From the NCBI GenBank assembly GCA_963667315.1, contig OY763325.1, positions 3,720,001-3,784,000 on the forward strand: a DNA stretch of 64,000 nt, read 5' to 3'. Made by a program: the position numbers and the translations under genes. This DNA is from DAINPP01 sp963667315. Its GTDB lineage: Bacteria > Thermotogota > Thermotogae > MWEM01. Below are positions 16,760 through 26,543 of the stretch, one piece after another. Below the pieces are notes generated by a model. It did no database searches, had not been told where the DNA came from, and worked only from the letters and a program-made list of their open reading frames with translations. Every line of letters begins with the position of its first letter. Within the stretch, counting starts at the first letter, position 1.

Positions 16760-17284
16760 ATGGAATTTATTATTCTTGGGATTCTGCTGTTCAAAGACAT
16801 GACGATCTATGAAATCAATACCAGTTTCAAAAAAGGGTTGTTTCTGATCTACTCTGCGAGTTATGGCAGTTTACAAAATGCGGTGAAAAAGCTCTTGAAA
16901 AAGGAGTTTATCACTTTCAGAGAGACAGTTGAGAATGGCAGAAATAAGAAGATATACAGCATTGGTCCGTCTGGTGAGCAGTATTTTTATGACTGGATGT
17001 ATGATGAAGTTGATGTAAAGAAACTGGAGACGAACATCCTGTCGAAGATTTATTTCCTGGGCTTTATCAAAGAGAAAAATGACCGGTTAAAAATTATTGA
17101 TGACATGATTCAAAAGACAGAAAAAGTCAGAGATGAACTTGCCGGTTATTCTCAGATGCTGAACACTCTTGAATTGAATGCTTATGAGAAAGAGAGTGCA
17201 TTCTATCAGTTTAAAACCCTCGATTACGGTGTCATGTCACATGATGCGGCTTTAGAATGGCTAAAGAAACTGCGTGAAGCCTGA
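16760..17284 (+). CDS. PadR-family transcriptional regulator
   Basis: A 174-residue protein. The N-terminal 75 residues are a PadR winged helix: MEFIILGILLFKDMTIYEIN, SASYGSLQNAVKKLLKKEFI as recognition region, and the wing NGRNKKIYSIGPSGEQYF. A C-terminal helical part (VinR-type, about 90 residues) should mediate dimerisation. PadR proteins usually repress a neighbouring gene and are released by small ligands. The divergent hydrolase gene and the palindrome over its promoter make this the likely target. AAGGAG precedes ATG 16760. Confidence 0.87.
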   Translation: MEFIILGILLFKDMTIYEINTSFKKGLFLIYSASYGSLQNAVKKLLKKEFITFRETVENGRNKKIYSIGPSGEQYFYDWMYDEVDVKKLETNILSKIYFLGFIKEKNDRLKIIDDMIQKTEKVRDELAGYSQMLNTLELNAYEKESAFYQFKTLDYGVMSHDAALEWLKKLREA

Positions 17285-17451
17285 GGCTGTCCTTTCAAGA
17301 CTTGTAATACGAGAAATTTTAAGAAAAGAAACATTCCTTTTAAATCGAAGTTAAGACGAATGTGTTATAATCAAATCAAATGTATTACAAAAGTTGACAA
17401 GGGAAAGTACATGGAATAAAAGGATAAAGATAACCTATGACGAGGTGAAGT

Positions 17452-19158
17452 ATGAGCTGGCGAGTCAAATTTAGTGGTCCTTTTTTAATCACCCTGATTT
17501 TTATCATATTGATCATATTTATATCTTTAATGTTCTATAAAACCGAAATCAGTACTTCAAATATCTTTCAGGCACAGAAAGGCTCTTTGCGTATTCCTTA
17601 TGAAGATTTTCAAGATAACATCATTCTGAACGGTGAATGGCTTTTTTATGATGAAGAATTGATAACACCTTCCGAACTGAATGGAAGCTCTACGATCGTC
17701 ACTTTTCCACATGTTAGCGAACAATCCAATTATGGAACGTATGCGCTTGAAATAAAAGGGTTAAAAGTTGGAAAAAATTATGGCTTATACATTCCCGACA
17801 ACGCCTCGGCTTTTGCATTATATCTGGATAATCTTTATTTAACGGGTAGTGGACAGGTAGCGGGAAATAAAATTGATGAAAAGATGTCCTGGGAACCTAA
17901 AATCATTACTTTTGTTGCACCTTCGGATACGGTAACTATTTACTATCAACTATCTGCTTTTCACAATTTTCCGTCTGGGTTTGTCAGACCGCTGCTATTG
18001 GGGGAATCAGAAAACATCATTCAAACATTCAATCGAAAAATTCTGGCTCAAATGGTTTTGTTTGGCGCGATATCGATTATGGGTTTGTACAATCTCTCCC
18101 TCTTCCTGCTGAATACAAAAGAACTGGCGGCTTTATTTTTTGCTTTCTTCAACCTCGCAATGGCAACCCGAATCTTAATAACAGGAGAAAGGGTTATCAA
18201 CACTTTTGTTAAAAATATAAACTGGGAAATAACGTTTAATATACAGTTTATTTCAGGAGCGATGATGCTGGCGTTCTTTTCTGTCTTTATCTGTTTTCTA
18301 TTCAAAGAACTTTGTCACAAATGGTTTTTAAAGGGTATCATAGCCTTCTCGGCTTTTATGATCCTTTCCGTGTTTCTTTTCCCGAAAAGTGTTCTGAGTG
18401 TATTGGATATTGTATTTTTAGTCGTTACCATCATGACATTCATCTACATCCTTTTGAGTCAGATAAAACTCATCCGAAAGGGCATTGTGGGAAGTAATTT
18501 TGCCTTTATAGGAAGTGTATTTATCATTGGAACGATTATAATGGATGCGATTTTGCAATCGGGCACCAACATCATTCCCATCGGAATCTTTATCTTTCAG
18601 ATATTCTATTCCCTGGTCATCTCGGAAAAGTATACCTTTTTGTTTGAACAAAATATAATCTTAAATCAGGCAGCGATACGGGATAGCATGACAAATTTAT
18701 ACAAAAAACACTATTTTAGAAATCTTATCGAAAAAATCATTTCAAAATCAAGTGATGATGATATCTTCGCAATGATGTTTATCGATATCGATGATTTTAA
18801 ATCAATTAACGACAATTACGGGCATGATATAGGAGATGAGGTTATCATAAATATTGCTCAACGAATCATTCAGTCCCTGAGTTATTCGGATATTGCCTGT
18901 CGATTTGGTGGTGATGAATTTGTTGTCTGGCTTCAGGGAACAAAATAGAAAGAAACTGAAGTAATTGCCGACAGAATCTTGAAGAATATCATGAAACCGA
19001 TAACAGTAGAAGAGTTTGAAATTTCGATCAGTGTCAGCATCGGTATCAGTATATATGGTTCAGCGATCAACTCTTTTGATGCTATGATCGTTGAGTCTGA
19101 CAGGAGAATGTACTTAGCCAAAGCTGACGGAAAGAACAGATATAAGATCGAAGATTAG
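17452..19158 (+). pseudogene. 7TM diguanylate cyclase interrupted by an in-frame amber stop
   Basis: The open frame runs to TAG 18946-18948 (498 residues), and the same frame continues after it for 69 codons to TAG 19156. The N terminus has one membrane segment, an extracytoplasmic 7TMR-DISM-like beta domain (about 50-190), and a block of seven membrane helices (about 200-385). A GGDEF domain starts at RDSMTNLYKKHYF, with FIDIDDFKSINDNYGHDIGD and the active-site RFGGDEF at 18901-18921. The stop falls about ten residues after GGDEF. The read-through part supplies the missing core strands (ISVSIGISIYG) and the closing AKADGKNRY, so the cyclase fold is cut in the middle. Either a nonsense mutation, a sequence error or read-through; TAG is an ordinary stop elsewhere here. 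Confidence 0.85.
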
Positions 19159-19231
19159 AAGTAGAAATAGAGTTGATCCTATTATGATGAATCTTAGAAT
19201 GAAAACAGATATTTTATGTCAAGTAGTGTTA

Positions 19232-19255
19232 CCCCATTTGACTTGGGGATTTTTT
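19232..19255 (+). terminator. Terminator after the cyclase gene
   Basis: Stem CCCCA/TGGGG with a 7-nt loop followed by ATTTTTT, about 75 bases after the second stop codon of the diguanylate cyclase. This supports the longer frame as the original transcription unit. Confidence 0.55.
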
Positions 19256-19337
19256 GGGAGCGATTTTAAAGGGAAGAACGGCTTGAAAAACTTGAAATTG
19301 GTTGTGTGGAGCATTATATGATTAATTCCTTAACTTT

Positions 19338-20102
19338 TTATTCAATTACAAGGAATTCCGGTAGATCGGCGTTAGGATGCCATCTGCGATAAATTTTTTC
19401 AAAAGTTCCGTCTTCGTGCATATTTTTGAATGCCTCTTTCCATTTGTTGAATAACTCACTGGGGAAATTCTTGGAGAAAGCGATATATAATCCGATTGAA
19501 ACGATTAGATATTCTTCTTTAAACGCATCAGGGGGTATACCGGATTGCATACATGCTTCAAAAAAAGTATCCGGGGATTCAATAACAGCATCAATTCTTT
19601 CAGCGTATAATTTCTTGATATTATTTATGTAGTTATTGGCACTGTCGAGGTTTTTAAATCCTTGTGACAGGAGGAGTTCTTCTCTCGCATCGCCTCTTAA
19701 AGTGCCGATTCTCGAAAGGTTTTTTGCCTCTTCAATGGAATTAATACGAATACCGCTATCCTTTTTGACATAAAGCGCGATGATTTTAATTTCTAATGGT
19801 CCGAGCCATTTCATCAGAGGTTCTCTTTCATCATTTAAAGCCGTTGAAAACAAAATGACGTTATCTTCATTCTGTATAGCGGTCAATCCTCTAACCCAGG
19901 GGACTATTTCGATCTCTGTGTCATCACCTATTCTTTTCTGGATTTCTTTAACTTGTTCAACTGTTGAGCCGGTAAGGTTGCCTTCCTCATCATACATTTG
20001 TAATGTCCCTAAAAGCTCTGAATAAATTTTGTATTCAGTATTTGCTAAGGCTAAAACGGATATCAGGGAAATAATCATCATCAGAACCAGGATCTTTTTC
20101 AT
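19338..20102 (-). CDS. Periplasmic solute-binding protein (SBP family 3-like)
   Basis: A 254-residue protein with a cleavable signal peptide (MKKILVLMMIISLISVLALA). The mature part has the two-lobe pattern of amino-acid-type binding proteins: GSTVEQVKEIQKRIG, IEIVPWVRGLTAIQ, NSIEEAKNLSRIGTLRG and the C-terminal MHEDGTFEKIYRRWHP. No ABC permease or ATPase gene is adjacent, so it is an orphan. It could feed a transporter encoded elsewhere or act as a sensory ligand binder. The neighbouring broken diguanylate cyclase points the other way and is not in the same operon. Confidence 0.8.
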   Translation of the reverse strand: MKKILVLMMIISLISVLALANTEYKIYSELLGTLQMYDEEGNLTGSTVEQVKEIQKRIGDDTEIEIVPWVRGLTAIQNEDNVILFSTALNDEREPLMKWLGPLEIKIIALYVKKDSGIRINSIEEAKNLSRIGTLRGDAREELLLSQGFKNLDSANNYINNIKKLYAERIDAVIESPDTFFEACMQSGIPPDAFKEEYLIVSIGLYIAFSKNFPSELFNKWKEAFKNMHEDGTFEKIYRRWHPNADLPEFLVIE

Positions 20103-20286
20103 CGTTAATCACCCCTTCATTAAAGTGAATACAATAAAAAGAGCATTGTAAATTATATAATATAACAAGTTCCGCTTTTTTGTAAATAAAATACAGGTGA
20201 AATCTGGGTTAAACCTTTTATGGATTATGAGAGGGTGTTTAGAGTTCTCTGAAAAGGTTCCCCGGTCCTTTGCTAAGGAGGAGATT

Positions 20287-20361
20287 ATGTTTTTTGATGA
20301 CTATGAAATACTTCGATATAATGGAAGATTCAGACGTGACGTCTATCAATTTCTATTATGA
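20287..20361 (+). CDS. Possible 24-residue small ORF
   Basis: ATG 20287 is preceded by a strong AAGGAGGAG site and opens a 24-codon frame, MFFDDYEILRYNGRFRRDVY and four more residues, aromatic- and arginine-rich. It sits alone in a 285-base gap between two minus-strand genes. I recognise no family. The ribosome site is the only support. Confidence 0.25.
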   Translation: MFFDDYEILRYNGRFRRDVYQFLL

Positions 20362-20387
20362 TAGAAAAATAATAGTTTTATCGTTTT

Positions 20388-20594
20388 CTAATTTTTAGTT
20401 GAAACTTTAAAACCGAATTCGAAGTTTTTTCCGTCGATATTTAGAACAAAAGAGGCATATGCTGCTTTTCTGCTTATTGTGATTTTGTCAGTCGGGCTGA
20501 GAGTTGGTGCTGTCCTGTTTGAGGCGATAAAAGTTGCCATGATGCAGAGACAGATCGAAACGAACAAAAGAACTTTTTTTGTTTTATTAAACAT
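20388..20594 (-). CDS. Small exported protein of unknown function
   Basis: A 68-residue ORF with an N-terminal signal peptide or membrane anchor (KKVLLFVSICLCIMATFIAS) and a short hydrophilic tail containing VLNIDGKNFEFGFKVS. A good AAGGAGA ribosome site precedes the ATG, which argues for a real gene. No homologous family is recognised. It is flanked upstream by a minus-strand terminator, so it is probably transcribed on its own. Confidence 0.5.
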   Translation of the reverse strand: MFNKTKKVLLFVSICLCIMATFIASNRTAPTLSPTDKITISRKAAYASFVLNIDGKNFEFGFKVSTKN

Positions 20595-20645
20595 ATTTTT
20601 CTCCTTTGTTTTTGGATGTTGTTTTTTCTGCGAAAGATAAAAGAA

Positions 20646-20675
20646 AAAACAGCACTTTTTAAAGCGTGCTGTTTT
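20646..20675 (-). terminator. Terminator downstream of the acetyltransferase pair
   Basis: Stem AAAACAGCAC/GTGCTGTTTT with a 10-nt loop. The minus-strand reading continues into TTTTTTCTTTT, so it terminates the acetyltransferase transcript. Confidence 0.7.
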
Positions 20676-20837
20676 AAGACGAAATCATTGGTATTTCTAT
20701 TCAGCGAACAAGCGTGCCGATTCTTCAACACCGATAAAAAATCACGCCCTCTTCAAACTTCTTCTCACGCTCTACACAAATAGAGCTTTTTATATTGATC
20801 GATAACCCCTTCAATATTTTCCAATCCGTTCTGAAAT

Positions 20838-21653
20838 TTAACGGTTTTCAGAAGAAGCGGATAACCATATCATATCTATCTGTCTGTCTTTCGGATTGCA
20901 TTTGAAGCCAAGACTTTTGTACAGATGAATGGCGTTTTTATTGCATTCATCTGCGGCAAGAAACACCTTTTTTACATTTCTTTCCATTCCATAGGAAAAA
21001 GCCATTTTCATCAGTTTTCTTCCGATGCCTTTTCCCTGATGTTCCGGAGCAACTACAATTTCACGGATCCAGAGTGTTTTGTCTTTACCATATGTGGCAA
21101 CAAAAACGGCGCCTCCGAGTGTGTTTTCAATATAAAAGGGAATAACGGTTCTATCGTGAATCGGGTTTTCAGATAGGTTTTCAGAATTTAACCAGTCTCG
21201 ACAGAATTGTTCGCTTTGTCCGGTGAAGCCTCTTGACTGACCACTACAGGAAAGTGTCAGAACGGAGAGGCTCTTCGCATCTTTATCTGACAGAATTTTT
21301 GAAGGCTGTATCGATTCATCCGAATTTATCGTGGTTTTAAAGTAGTCATTCCAGATAGCATAGACTTCCAGTCCTGCGCTTTTAAATTGGGAAATCCAAT
21401 TCTCCGGAACAAATGTTATGATAAATGATTTTTCGTTTTCTTCTATAAAATGAAGGAGATAGTCAGAATGATCGGTTGCCCAATGGATTTCATTCATCCG
21501 TTTTTCGGAGTTTCTCCCGATGAGAATTATTCCGCTTTTGGAATGATCTATAACAGTGAAATTCTTCACAGCTTCATAGTCAACATATTTAAGCGAACTG
21601 AATTGAAAGGTTGCCAATTTTTCTTTTATCTTGAGAAATTCTTCTTTTATCAT
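20838..21653 (-). CDS. GNAT-family N-acetyltransferase
   Basis: A 271-residue protein. The C-terminal 130 residues are a GNAT fold: GAVFVATYGKDKTLWIREI, then the acetyl-CoA loop VVAPEHQGKGIGRKLM, then AADECNKNAIHLYKSLGFKC. The first 130 residues resemble a second, degenerate GNAT half without a CoA loop. An in-frame ATG 24 bases upstream exists, but AGGGGGAG lies just before ATG 21653. It starts 28 bases after the second acetyltransferase gene, in the same direction, so they form an operon. The substrate is unknown. Confidence 0.8.
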   Translation of the reverse strand: MIKEEFLKIKEKLATFQFSSLKYVDYEAVKNFTVIDHSKSGIILIGRNSEKRMNEIHWATDHSDYLLHFIEENEKSFIITFVPENWISQFKSAGLEVYAIWNDYFKTTINSDESIQPSKILSDKDAKSLSVLTLSCSGQSRGFTGQSEQFCRDWLNSENLSENPIHDRTVIPFYIENTLGGAVFVATYGKDKTLWIREIVVAPEHQGKGIGRKLMKMAFSYGMERNVKKVFLAADECNKNAIHLYKSLGFKCNPKDRQIDMIWLSASSENR

Positions 21654-21681
21654 CCGTCTCCCCCTATTCGCGTGCAAATAC

Positions 21682-22152
21682 TTATAATTTCATCTTGAGT
21701 ATTTCTTCATCTTCATCTTTTTCACCGGTATCTTCAAAACCGTATTTCAAATAGAAATCGTATGGGCTGACATCACCCATCACACAGGAGGTGTAGAAAT
21801 ATTTCTTTCCTTCTTTTCTAAACGTGTCGGTGACGATATCCAAGGCTTTTTTGCCATAACCTTTCCCCTGATATTCTCCACCGATCATGAAACGCCAAAG
21901 CATGACACTTGGGATTTCCTCTTTGGGGATATCTTCTTCCTCGAGTTTAACGTCAACCATGATAAAACCGATGGGTGTGTCATCAAGGTATATGGCCCTG
22001 AACCAGGCGTTATCAGGAGCAAAATGTGCCTGTGCCACGGAATAAACGTTTGGCGCAACACATTTTTGCTGTTCGGGGGATAAGGTATCACTCAATTTAC
22101 AAACTTTAATCAGATTCTTCATATTCATTTCTAATAATCGTACTTCACTCAT
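21682..22152 (-). CDS. GNAT acetyltransferase, spermidine/diamine acetyltransferase-like
   Basis: A 156-residue single-domain GNAT protein. It resembles the BltD/PaiA-like diamine acetyltransferases: FAPDNAWFRAIYLDDTPIGF, the conserved LWRFMIGGEYQGKGYGKKAL with the acetyl-CoA loop, and a C-terminal SPYDFYLKYGFEDTGE. Such enzymes acetylate spermidine or related amines, sometimes to detoxify them; the exact substrate here is inferred. An AGAGGTG ribosome site precedes the ATG. It is the first gene of the two-acetyltransferase operon. Confidence 0.8.
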   Translation of the reverse strand: MSEVRLLEMNMKNLIKVCKLSDTLSPEQQKCVAPNVYSVAQAHFAPDNAWFRAIYLDDTPIGFIMVDVKLEEEDIPKEEIPSVMLWRFMIGGEYQGKGYGKKALDIVTDTFRKEGKKYFYTSCVMGDVSPYDFYLKYGFEDTGEKDEDEEILKMKL

Positions 22153-22385
22153 GATTGCACCTCTTTTTTAGTTTTAACATTATATCAGAAAATGGGTGGT
22201 GTTTTTTTCATTTGCTGAGGAGAAACACCTTTACTGAGTTGGTTTTATATGCAATAAATGTTATGATGTGATGACAAAATGCTCCTCAGAGTGTAATTTC
22301 AGGAGTTAAATTCTTTAATCAAAACAGGAATGCCGTTAATGATTTTCGTGGAAAAGAAGTATTTGGCGGCAGAAGAGGAGAAGAG

Positions 22386-23654
22386 ATGAAGATAATTCAG
22401 AAATTGAGCACGACTCATTTTTCAAAAGTAATAAAATCAACGATAATGATCCCGGAGAGATGTAAAAAGATCGTTATTAAAAAACATACTGAATCGACTA
22501 TCGAGAATTTTTTCAGAAACCGAATCGATATTTCTTTTTTTGATGGGTCGGGAAAGTGGTATGGCAGGTTTGACCGGAGCAAGGATGAGATGATTATAGA
22601 GGATAGAGAGGATCGCGAGAATTTTCTTGCTGCCGGGAAATGGGAAGTCTATTTTGAAGTTTTTCAGATTTTTGAGGATTTAGAGATCACTTTGGAACTT
22701 TCCTTCGAGTATTATGACTCATATACGGTCTACACGGGAGAACTTCATACGCATACAAATCTCACGGATGGTCAGCTGTCCTTTGAGCAGATGTCTGACT
22801 ATCTCGTTAAACAGGGATATGACTTCTTCTTCATGGCAGATCATAATTCTATTGCTGCATGGGAGGGGTTTGAAGTTCTCAATGGGATCAATGGATATAG
22901 GGCAGAGGAACTGACGACGTTCTACGGACATGTGTTATTACTTGGCATCAGTGATTATGTCAGCTGGTATGATGAAGCGGGAGACCTGAAAGATATCAGG
23001 AAGATCAAGGATGAAGTCAGATTAAAAGGTGGCATCATGGGAATCGCACACCCTTTCACATCCGGTGGCTTTTTTTATCCGGGTTGCAGATGGGAAAAGT
23101 CAATAGAACCGGAACAGGTTGATTTTCTTGAAATATGGAATTCAAAAGTAGAAATCATCAACAGAAACTGGGAAGCGATTAATTACTGGATCGGGTTGTT
23201 AAAAAAGGGGAACAGGGTATTTGGGACTTGTGGTGCTGATTTTCACGGTTATACAGATTTGGACAGGGCTTTGAAAATGCGTGTCTTATCTGTAAAGAAT
23301 ACCGAAAAGTGTATTGTTGATGCAATCAGAAACGGCAGATTCTATTTCTCCGGAAATACTAAAGTATGCCTTGAAGTCGGGGGAAAGACATTTGGTCAAA
23401 CGGTTGTACTCAAAACGGAGCGGGAATATGAAAATGGTGTAGAAGTGAGTTATAATATTGATAACTGTGATAAGGAAACGGAAATCTTCATCATTTCGAA
23501 AAGAGGCATGCAACCGGTAACCCTAAGTGGCAGGCTATTAAATTTACCGGTGGATGAAGAGGAAGATTTCATCATCATGATGGGCATAAAAAAGGATAAA
23601 GAACTAGAATTTCTCACAAATCCCATATTCATAGAAAAAGCGAAAAGACTCTAA
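22386..23654 (+). CDS. PHP-domain metallohydrolase, CehA/McbA-like
   Basis: A 422-residue protein. After about 115 residues of beta-rich N-terminal sequence comes a PHP domain with its metal-binding signatures: ELHTHTNLTDG, FFFMADHN, MGIAHPF and CGADFHG. These match the CehA/McbA family of PHP phosphoesterases and hydrolases. The C-terminal 110 residues are a further beta domain. No signal peptide is visible, so a cytoplasmic location is likely. ATG 22386 follows AGAGGAG. The substrate is unknown. A short lipoprotein gene follows 52 bases downstream. Confidence 0.82.
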   Translation: MKIIQKLSTTHFSKVIKSTIMIPERCKKIVIKKHTESTIENFFRNRIDISFFDGSGKWYGRFDRSKDEMIIEDREDRENFLAAGKWEVYFEVFQIFEDLEITLELSFEYYDSYTVYTGELHTHTNLTDGQLSFEQMSDYLVKQGYDFFFMADHNSIAAWEGFEVLNGINGYRAEELTTFYGHVLLLGISDYVSWYDEAGDLKDIRKIKDEVRLKGGIMGIAHPFTSGGFFYPGCRWEKSIEPEQVDFLEIWNSKVEIINRNWEAINYWIGLLKKGNRVFGTCGADFHGYTDLDRALKMRVLSVKNTEKCIVDAIRNGRFYFSGNTKVCLEVGGKTFGQTVVLKTEREYENGVEVSYNIDNCDKETEIFIISKRGMQPVTLSGRLLNLPVDEEEDFIIMMGIKKDKELEFLTNPIFIEKAKRL

Positions 23655-23706
23655 ACGCCAAACAGATCTCAAATGAGGATCAAAATTCGACTCGTCAGGA
23701 GGAGTT

Positions 23707-24066
23707 ATGAAGAAAATAACGTTCATCTTTTCTATTTTAGCAGTTTCAGTGTTTCTGTCCGGCTGTATCTGGAGTCCACCTTCTCCGCAAGGTCTTCTTC
23801 CGGTATCCGGGACGGAAAATATCGGATCAGCGGTTGCCTTGAGCTGGAATGCCATTGAACCAGGTGCGGGTTGGATAAAGTTAAGATATGATCTTTATCT
23901 TTCGGAATCTACAGACCCTGAACTGTATACCGGAAATCTTGTCAATAACGCATACTCCGTTACCGCCTTAAAGCCAAATACACGCTATTACTGGAGGGTT
24001 GTAGCCAGGAATATCACTCAGGGGACAGCTTCCCCTTCAAAAATACAGTATTTCAGCACAAGATAA
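23707..24066 (+). CDS. Small lipoprotein with a fibronectin type III-like domain
   Basis: A 119-residue protein with a lipoprotein signal ending FLSGC (Cys 20). The mature part is one fibronectin type III-like beta sandwich: VALSWNAIEPGAGWIKLRYD, LYLSE, AYSVTALKPNTRYYWRVVAR and a closing IQYFSTR. It probably serves as a surface-exposed adhesion or binding module. Strong AGGAGGAG ribosome site. It may be cotranscribed with the PHP gene upstream. Confidence 0.75.
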   Translation: MKKITFIFSILAVSVFLSGCIWSPPSPQGLLPVSGTENIGSAVALSWNAIEPGAGWIKLRYDLYLSESTDPELYTGNLVNNAYSVTALKPNTRYYWRVVARNITQGTASPSKIQYFSTR

Positions 24067-24181
24067 ATGAGTGCTGTGGATTCACTGATCTGATAATGAT
24101 TAATCTAACGGTAACAGTAGGATGTAAATAATGACCACTCTCCAATGTATAATATTATATTAAATGATGGAGGTGTAATAT

Positions 24182-25180
24182 ATGAATAACCAAAAAAGAT
24201 TGACTCTGCTTTTCCTTTTGGTGGCTGTTGCTTTTACGGCTGTCTTGTCTTCAGATTTTCAGTATCCGATAAAAGATGCGCATTGTCATTTTGTTGATTT
24301 TGTTCAGCATACCGATGGTATTGATAGTCTTATTGAAAATATGGACAAGGCAGAAGTCGAAGAAATCATTCTATTTGGACTTCCGGTGACCAAGACCTGG
24401 GAGTTTACCGAACCCCTCAGACCCGTTTATTATGATGATGACGATTCAAAAGTCTATTATTATTCTTCCACTGATATCATACTTGCAAGGAAGCTGCTTC
24501 AGGCAACTGAAGAGCAAAGAACGAGGATTCACCCCTTTATCTGCGGTTTTAACCCAACGGATAAAAACGCGATAGACCATATCAACCGAATGCTGGAATG
24601 GTTTCCGGGAATCTGGGAGGGGATCGGGGAGATTCTCACAAGGCATGATGATCTGTCCAGGCTGACGTATGGAGAACAGGCGAGAGCCAATCACCCGGCA
24701 CTTGATGCTGTGTATGAACTGGCTGCCAAACATGATTTTCCGGTCTGGATTCACAGTGATATCGGAACGGCCGGGAAGGAAGATGCCATTTATTTTCATG
24801 AGATAGAGGAAGCGGTTGCTAATCATCCCGACACGACAATCGTGTGGTGTCATGTCGGCTATTCAAGGTATCTGAAGATTCCCACCATCATTGAGAATGC
24901 GAAAACACTACTGGATAATTATAAAAATGCTTGGGTGGATCTTTCCTGGATCGTTTTTGACGAGCAGATTGTTCAGAACGGTGAGATCGATAAAAATTGG
25001 CTGGACTTCGTTGAAGGGTATGCTGACAGGATCCTGATCGGAACGGATAAGATTGGGCATTATAATTCATATGTATCTGAGATCAGAAAATACGATGCTT
25101 TGTTAAAGGAACTCTCTGAAACAGCCGCCAATAAAATAGCTCATCAGAATTTTGATAAAATCCTCGGTAAAAGTCAATGA
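24182..25180 (+). CDS. Exported amidohydrolase (amidohydrolase-2 type TIM barrel)
   Basis: A 332-residue protein with an N-terminal signal sequence (LTLLFLLVAVAFTAVLSS). The mature part opens with the metal-binding IKDAHCHFVDF (HxH), continues with FPVWIHSDIG and TTIVWCHVGYSRYL, and closes with ILIGTDKIGHYN carrying the last-strand Asp. This is the metal-ligand layout of amidohydrolase-superfamily decarboxylase/lactonase-like enzymes. The exported location is unusual for that group. Substrate unknown. GATGGAGGTG precedes the ATG. Confidence 0.78.
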   Translation: MNNQKRLTLLFLLVAVAFTAVLSSDFQYPIKDAHCHFVDFVQHTDGIDSLIENMDKAEVEEIILFGLPVTKTWEFTEPLRPVYYDDDDSKVYYYSSTDIILARKLLQATEEQRTRIHPFICGFNPTDKNAIDHINRMLEWFPGIWEGIGEILTRHDDLSRLTYGEQARANHPALDAVYELAAKHDFPVWIHSDIGTAGKEDAIYFHEIEEAVANHPDTTIVWCHVGYSRYLKIPTIIENAKTLLDNYKNAWVDLSWIVFDEQIVQNGEIDKNWLDFVEGYADRILIGTDKIGHYNSYVSEIRKYDALLKELSETAANKIAHQNFDKILGKSQ

Positions 25181-25376
25181 GCTGAAAATAAGAGGTACTT
25201 TTTTAAATAAGATTAGAAAAAAATGAAAAGAATATATAATATCCGAAAGGTTTAAAGAATCTGTTATAATTAAAAACACACTTTAAGTTGTTTTTATCTA
25301 AACTTAAAAGTGATATATCGAAATTCTTACTTCTTTGCGTACACGTATCATAAATCAAATGAAAAGAGTGGTCAGA

Positions 25377-26543
25377 ATGAGTAGGGAAAAAAAGTATGAA
25401 TTGAGAAAATTTGTTGCACCTGAGTTTATTTTTGGCAACGGTTCGAGAAAACTTACCGTGAGTTATGCGAGAAATCTTGGTGGCAGAAGGATATTTCTTG
25501 CAACAGATTCCGGTGTTGAAAATACAGGATGGGGAAAAGAGATTTTTTCATTACTTGAGGAAAACGGTTTTGAGATTATCATGTTTGATTCTATTTCGCC
25601 CAATCCCAGAGATTATGAAGTGATGAATGGTGCAGAAATCTATAAGGCATCGAACTGTGATGTCATCGTAGCAGTTGGTGGTGGCTCTGTAATGGATTGT
25701 GCAAAGGGAATTGGCATAATCGTTTCAAACGGAGGGAAGATTCAGGAGTATGAAGGGGTTGACCGGGTTCCGATTCCAATGCCGCCTCTTATATGCGTAC
25801 CGACCACTGCCGGAACATCAGCGGATGTATCGCAATTTGCGATCATCAACAATACCGCTGAAAGGTATAAATTTGCGATCATCAGTAAGTCCGTAGTTCC
25901 GGATGTGGCTTTAATAGACCCTGAGACGTTGTTGACAATGTCTTCTTATTTAACAGCCTGTACCGGTATGGATGCCCTCGTTCATGCGTTTGAGGCATTT
26001 GCCTCCAATGCAAGTTCACCAATAACAGATCTTCATGCCCTTGATGCCATTCGCCTTATTTCAGAAAACCTTATTCTATCCGTTGAAAATCCAGATGATT
26101 TGGACTTAAGAGGGGCCGTTATGCATGCCAGTCTCCAGGCCGGATTGGCTTTTTCAAATGCCAGTCTTGGATGTGTTCATGCGATGGCACACAGTCTGGG
26201 GGGCTATCTTGATTTACCACATGGCGAATGTAATGCCTTGCTGCTGCCGCATGTTGTGAATTATAATTTTGGGTCTGAGGTATCCAGATATAAAAGGATA
26301 GGAGAAATTTTTGGGATTGATCTTAAAAACAGTTTGGTGAAAGAGGCAAAACAGAAACTTCTTAACCATATATTCGAATTATCAGAGAAATGTGGGATTA
26401 AAGGTGGTTTGGAAGAGAGGGGTGTGAATATTTCCGATATCAATATACTTGCGGACAAGGCGATAAATGACCCGTGTAATGCCACTAATCCAAGAATACC
26501 AACGAAAGAGGATCTTGAAATGGTTTATAAGGAGTCCATGTAA
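25377..26543 (+). CDS. ErcA-like iron-containing alcohol dehydrogenase (probable regulatory protein)
   Basis: A 388-residue group III iron-dependent alcohol dehydrogenase. It shows the NAD motif VGGGSVMDCAKG and the metal ligands in GMDALVHAFE, CVHAMAHSLGG and LPHGECNALLLPH, all intact. The opening ELRKFVAPEFIFGNG is the signature of ErcA-like proteins, a subfamily found next to PAS histidine kinases and thought to work in their signalling. That is the case here: its TAA overlaps the ATG of a hybrid kinase (TAATG). In-frame starts also exist at 25335 (TTG) and 25359; 25377 fits the family and has the only, weak, ribosome site. A hairpin-forming repeat (about 25278-25313) lies in the leader. 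Confidence 0.82.
   Translation: MSREKKYELRKFVAPEFIFGNGSRKLTVSYARNLGGRRIFLATDSGVENTGWGKEIFSLLEENGFEIIMFDSISPNPRDYEVMNGAEIYKASNCDVIVAVGGGSVMDCAKGIGIIVSNGGKIQEYEGVDRVPIPMPPLICVPTTAGTSADVSQFAIINNTAERYKFAIISKSVVPDVALIDPETLLTMSSYLTACTGMDALVHAFEAFASNASSPITDLHALDAIRLISENLILSVENPDDLDLRGAVMHASLQAGLAFSNASLGCVHAMAHSLGGYLDLPHGECNALLLPHVVNYNFGSEVSRYKRIGEIFGIDLKNSLVKEAKQKLLNHIFELSEKCGIKGGLEERGVNISDINILADKAINDPCNATNPRIPTKEDLEMVYKESM

Noticed and set aside
18946..18948. Genome-wide recoding of TAG
   Set aside because: Several intact genes here (lipoprotein at 1637, aroKB, exonuclease III) end in TAG at the expected length, so only this gene is affected.
22225..22300. CTGAGGAG/CTCCTCAG inverted repeat upstream of the PHP gene
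   Set aside because: The arms are 8 bp and about 60 bases apart with no promoter context; probably chance.
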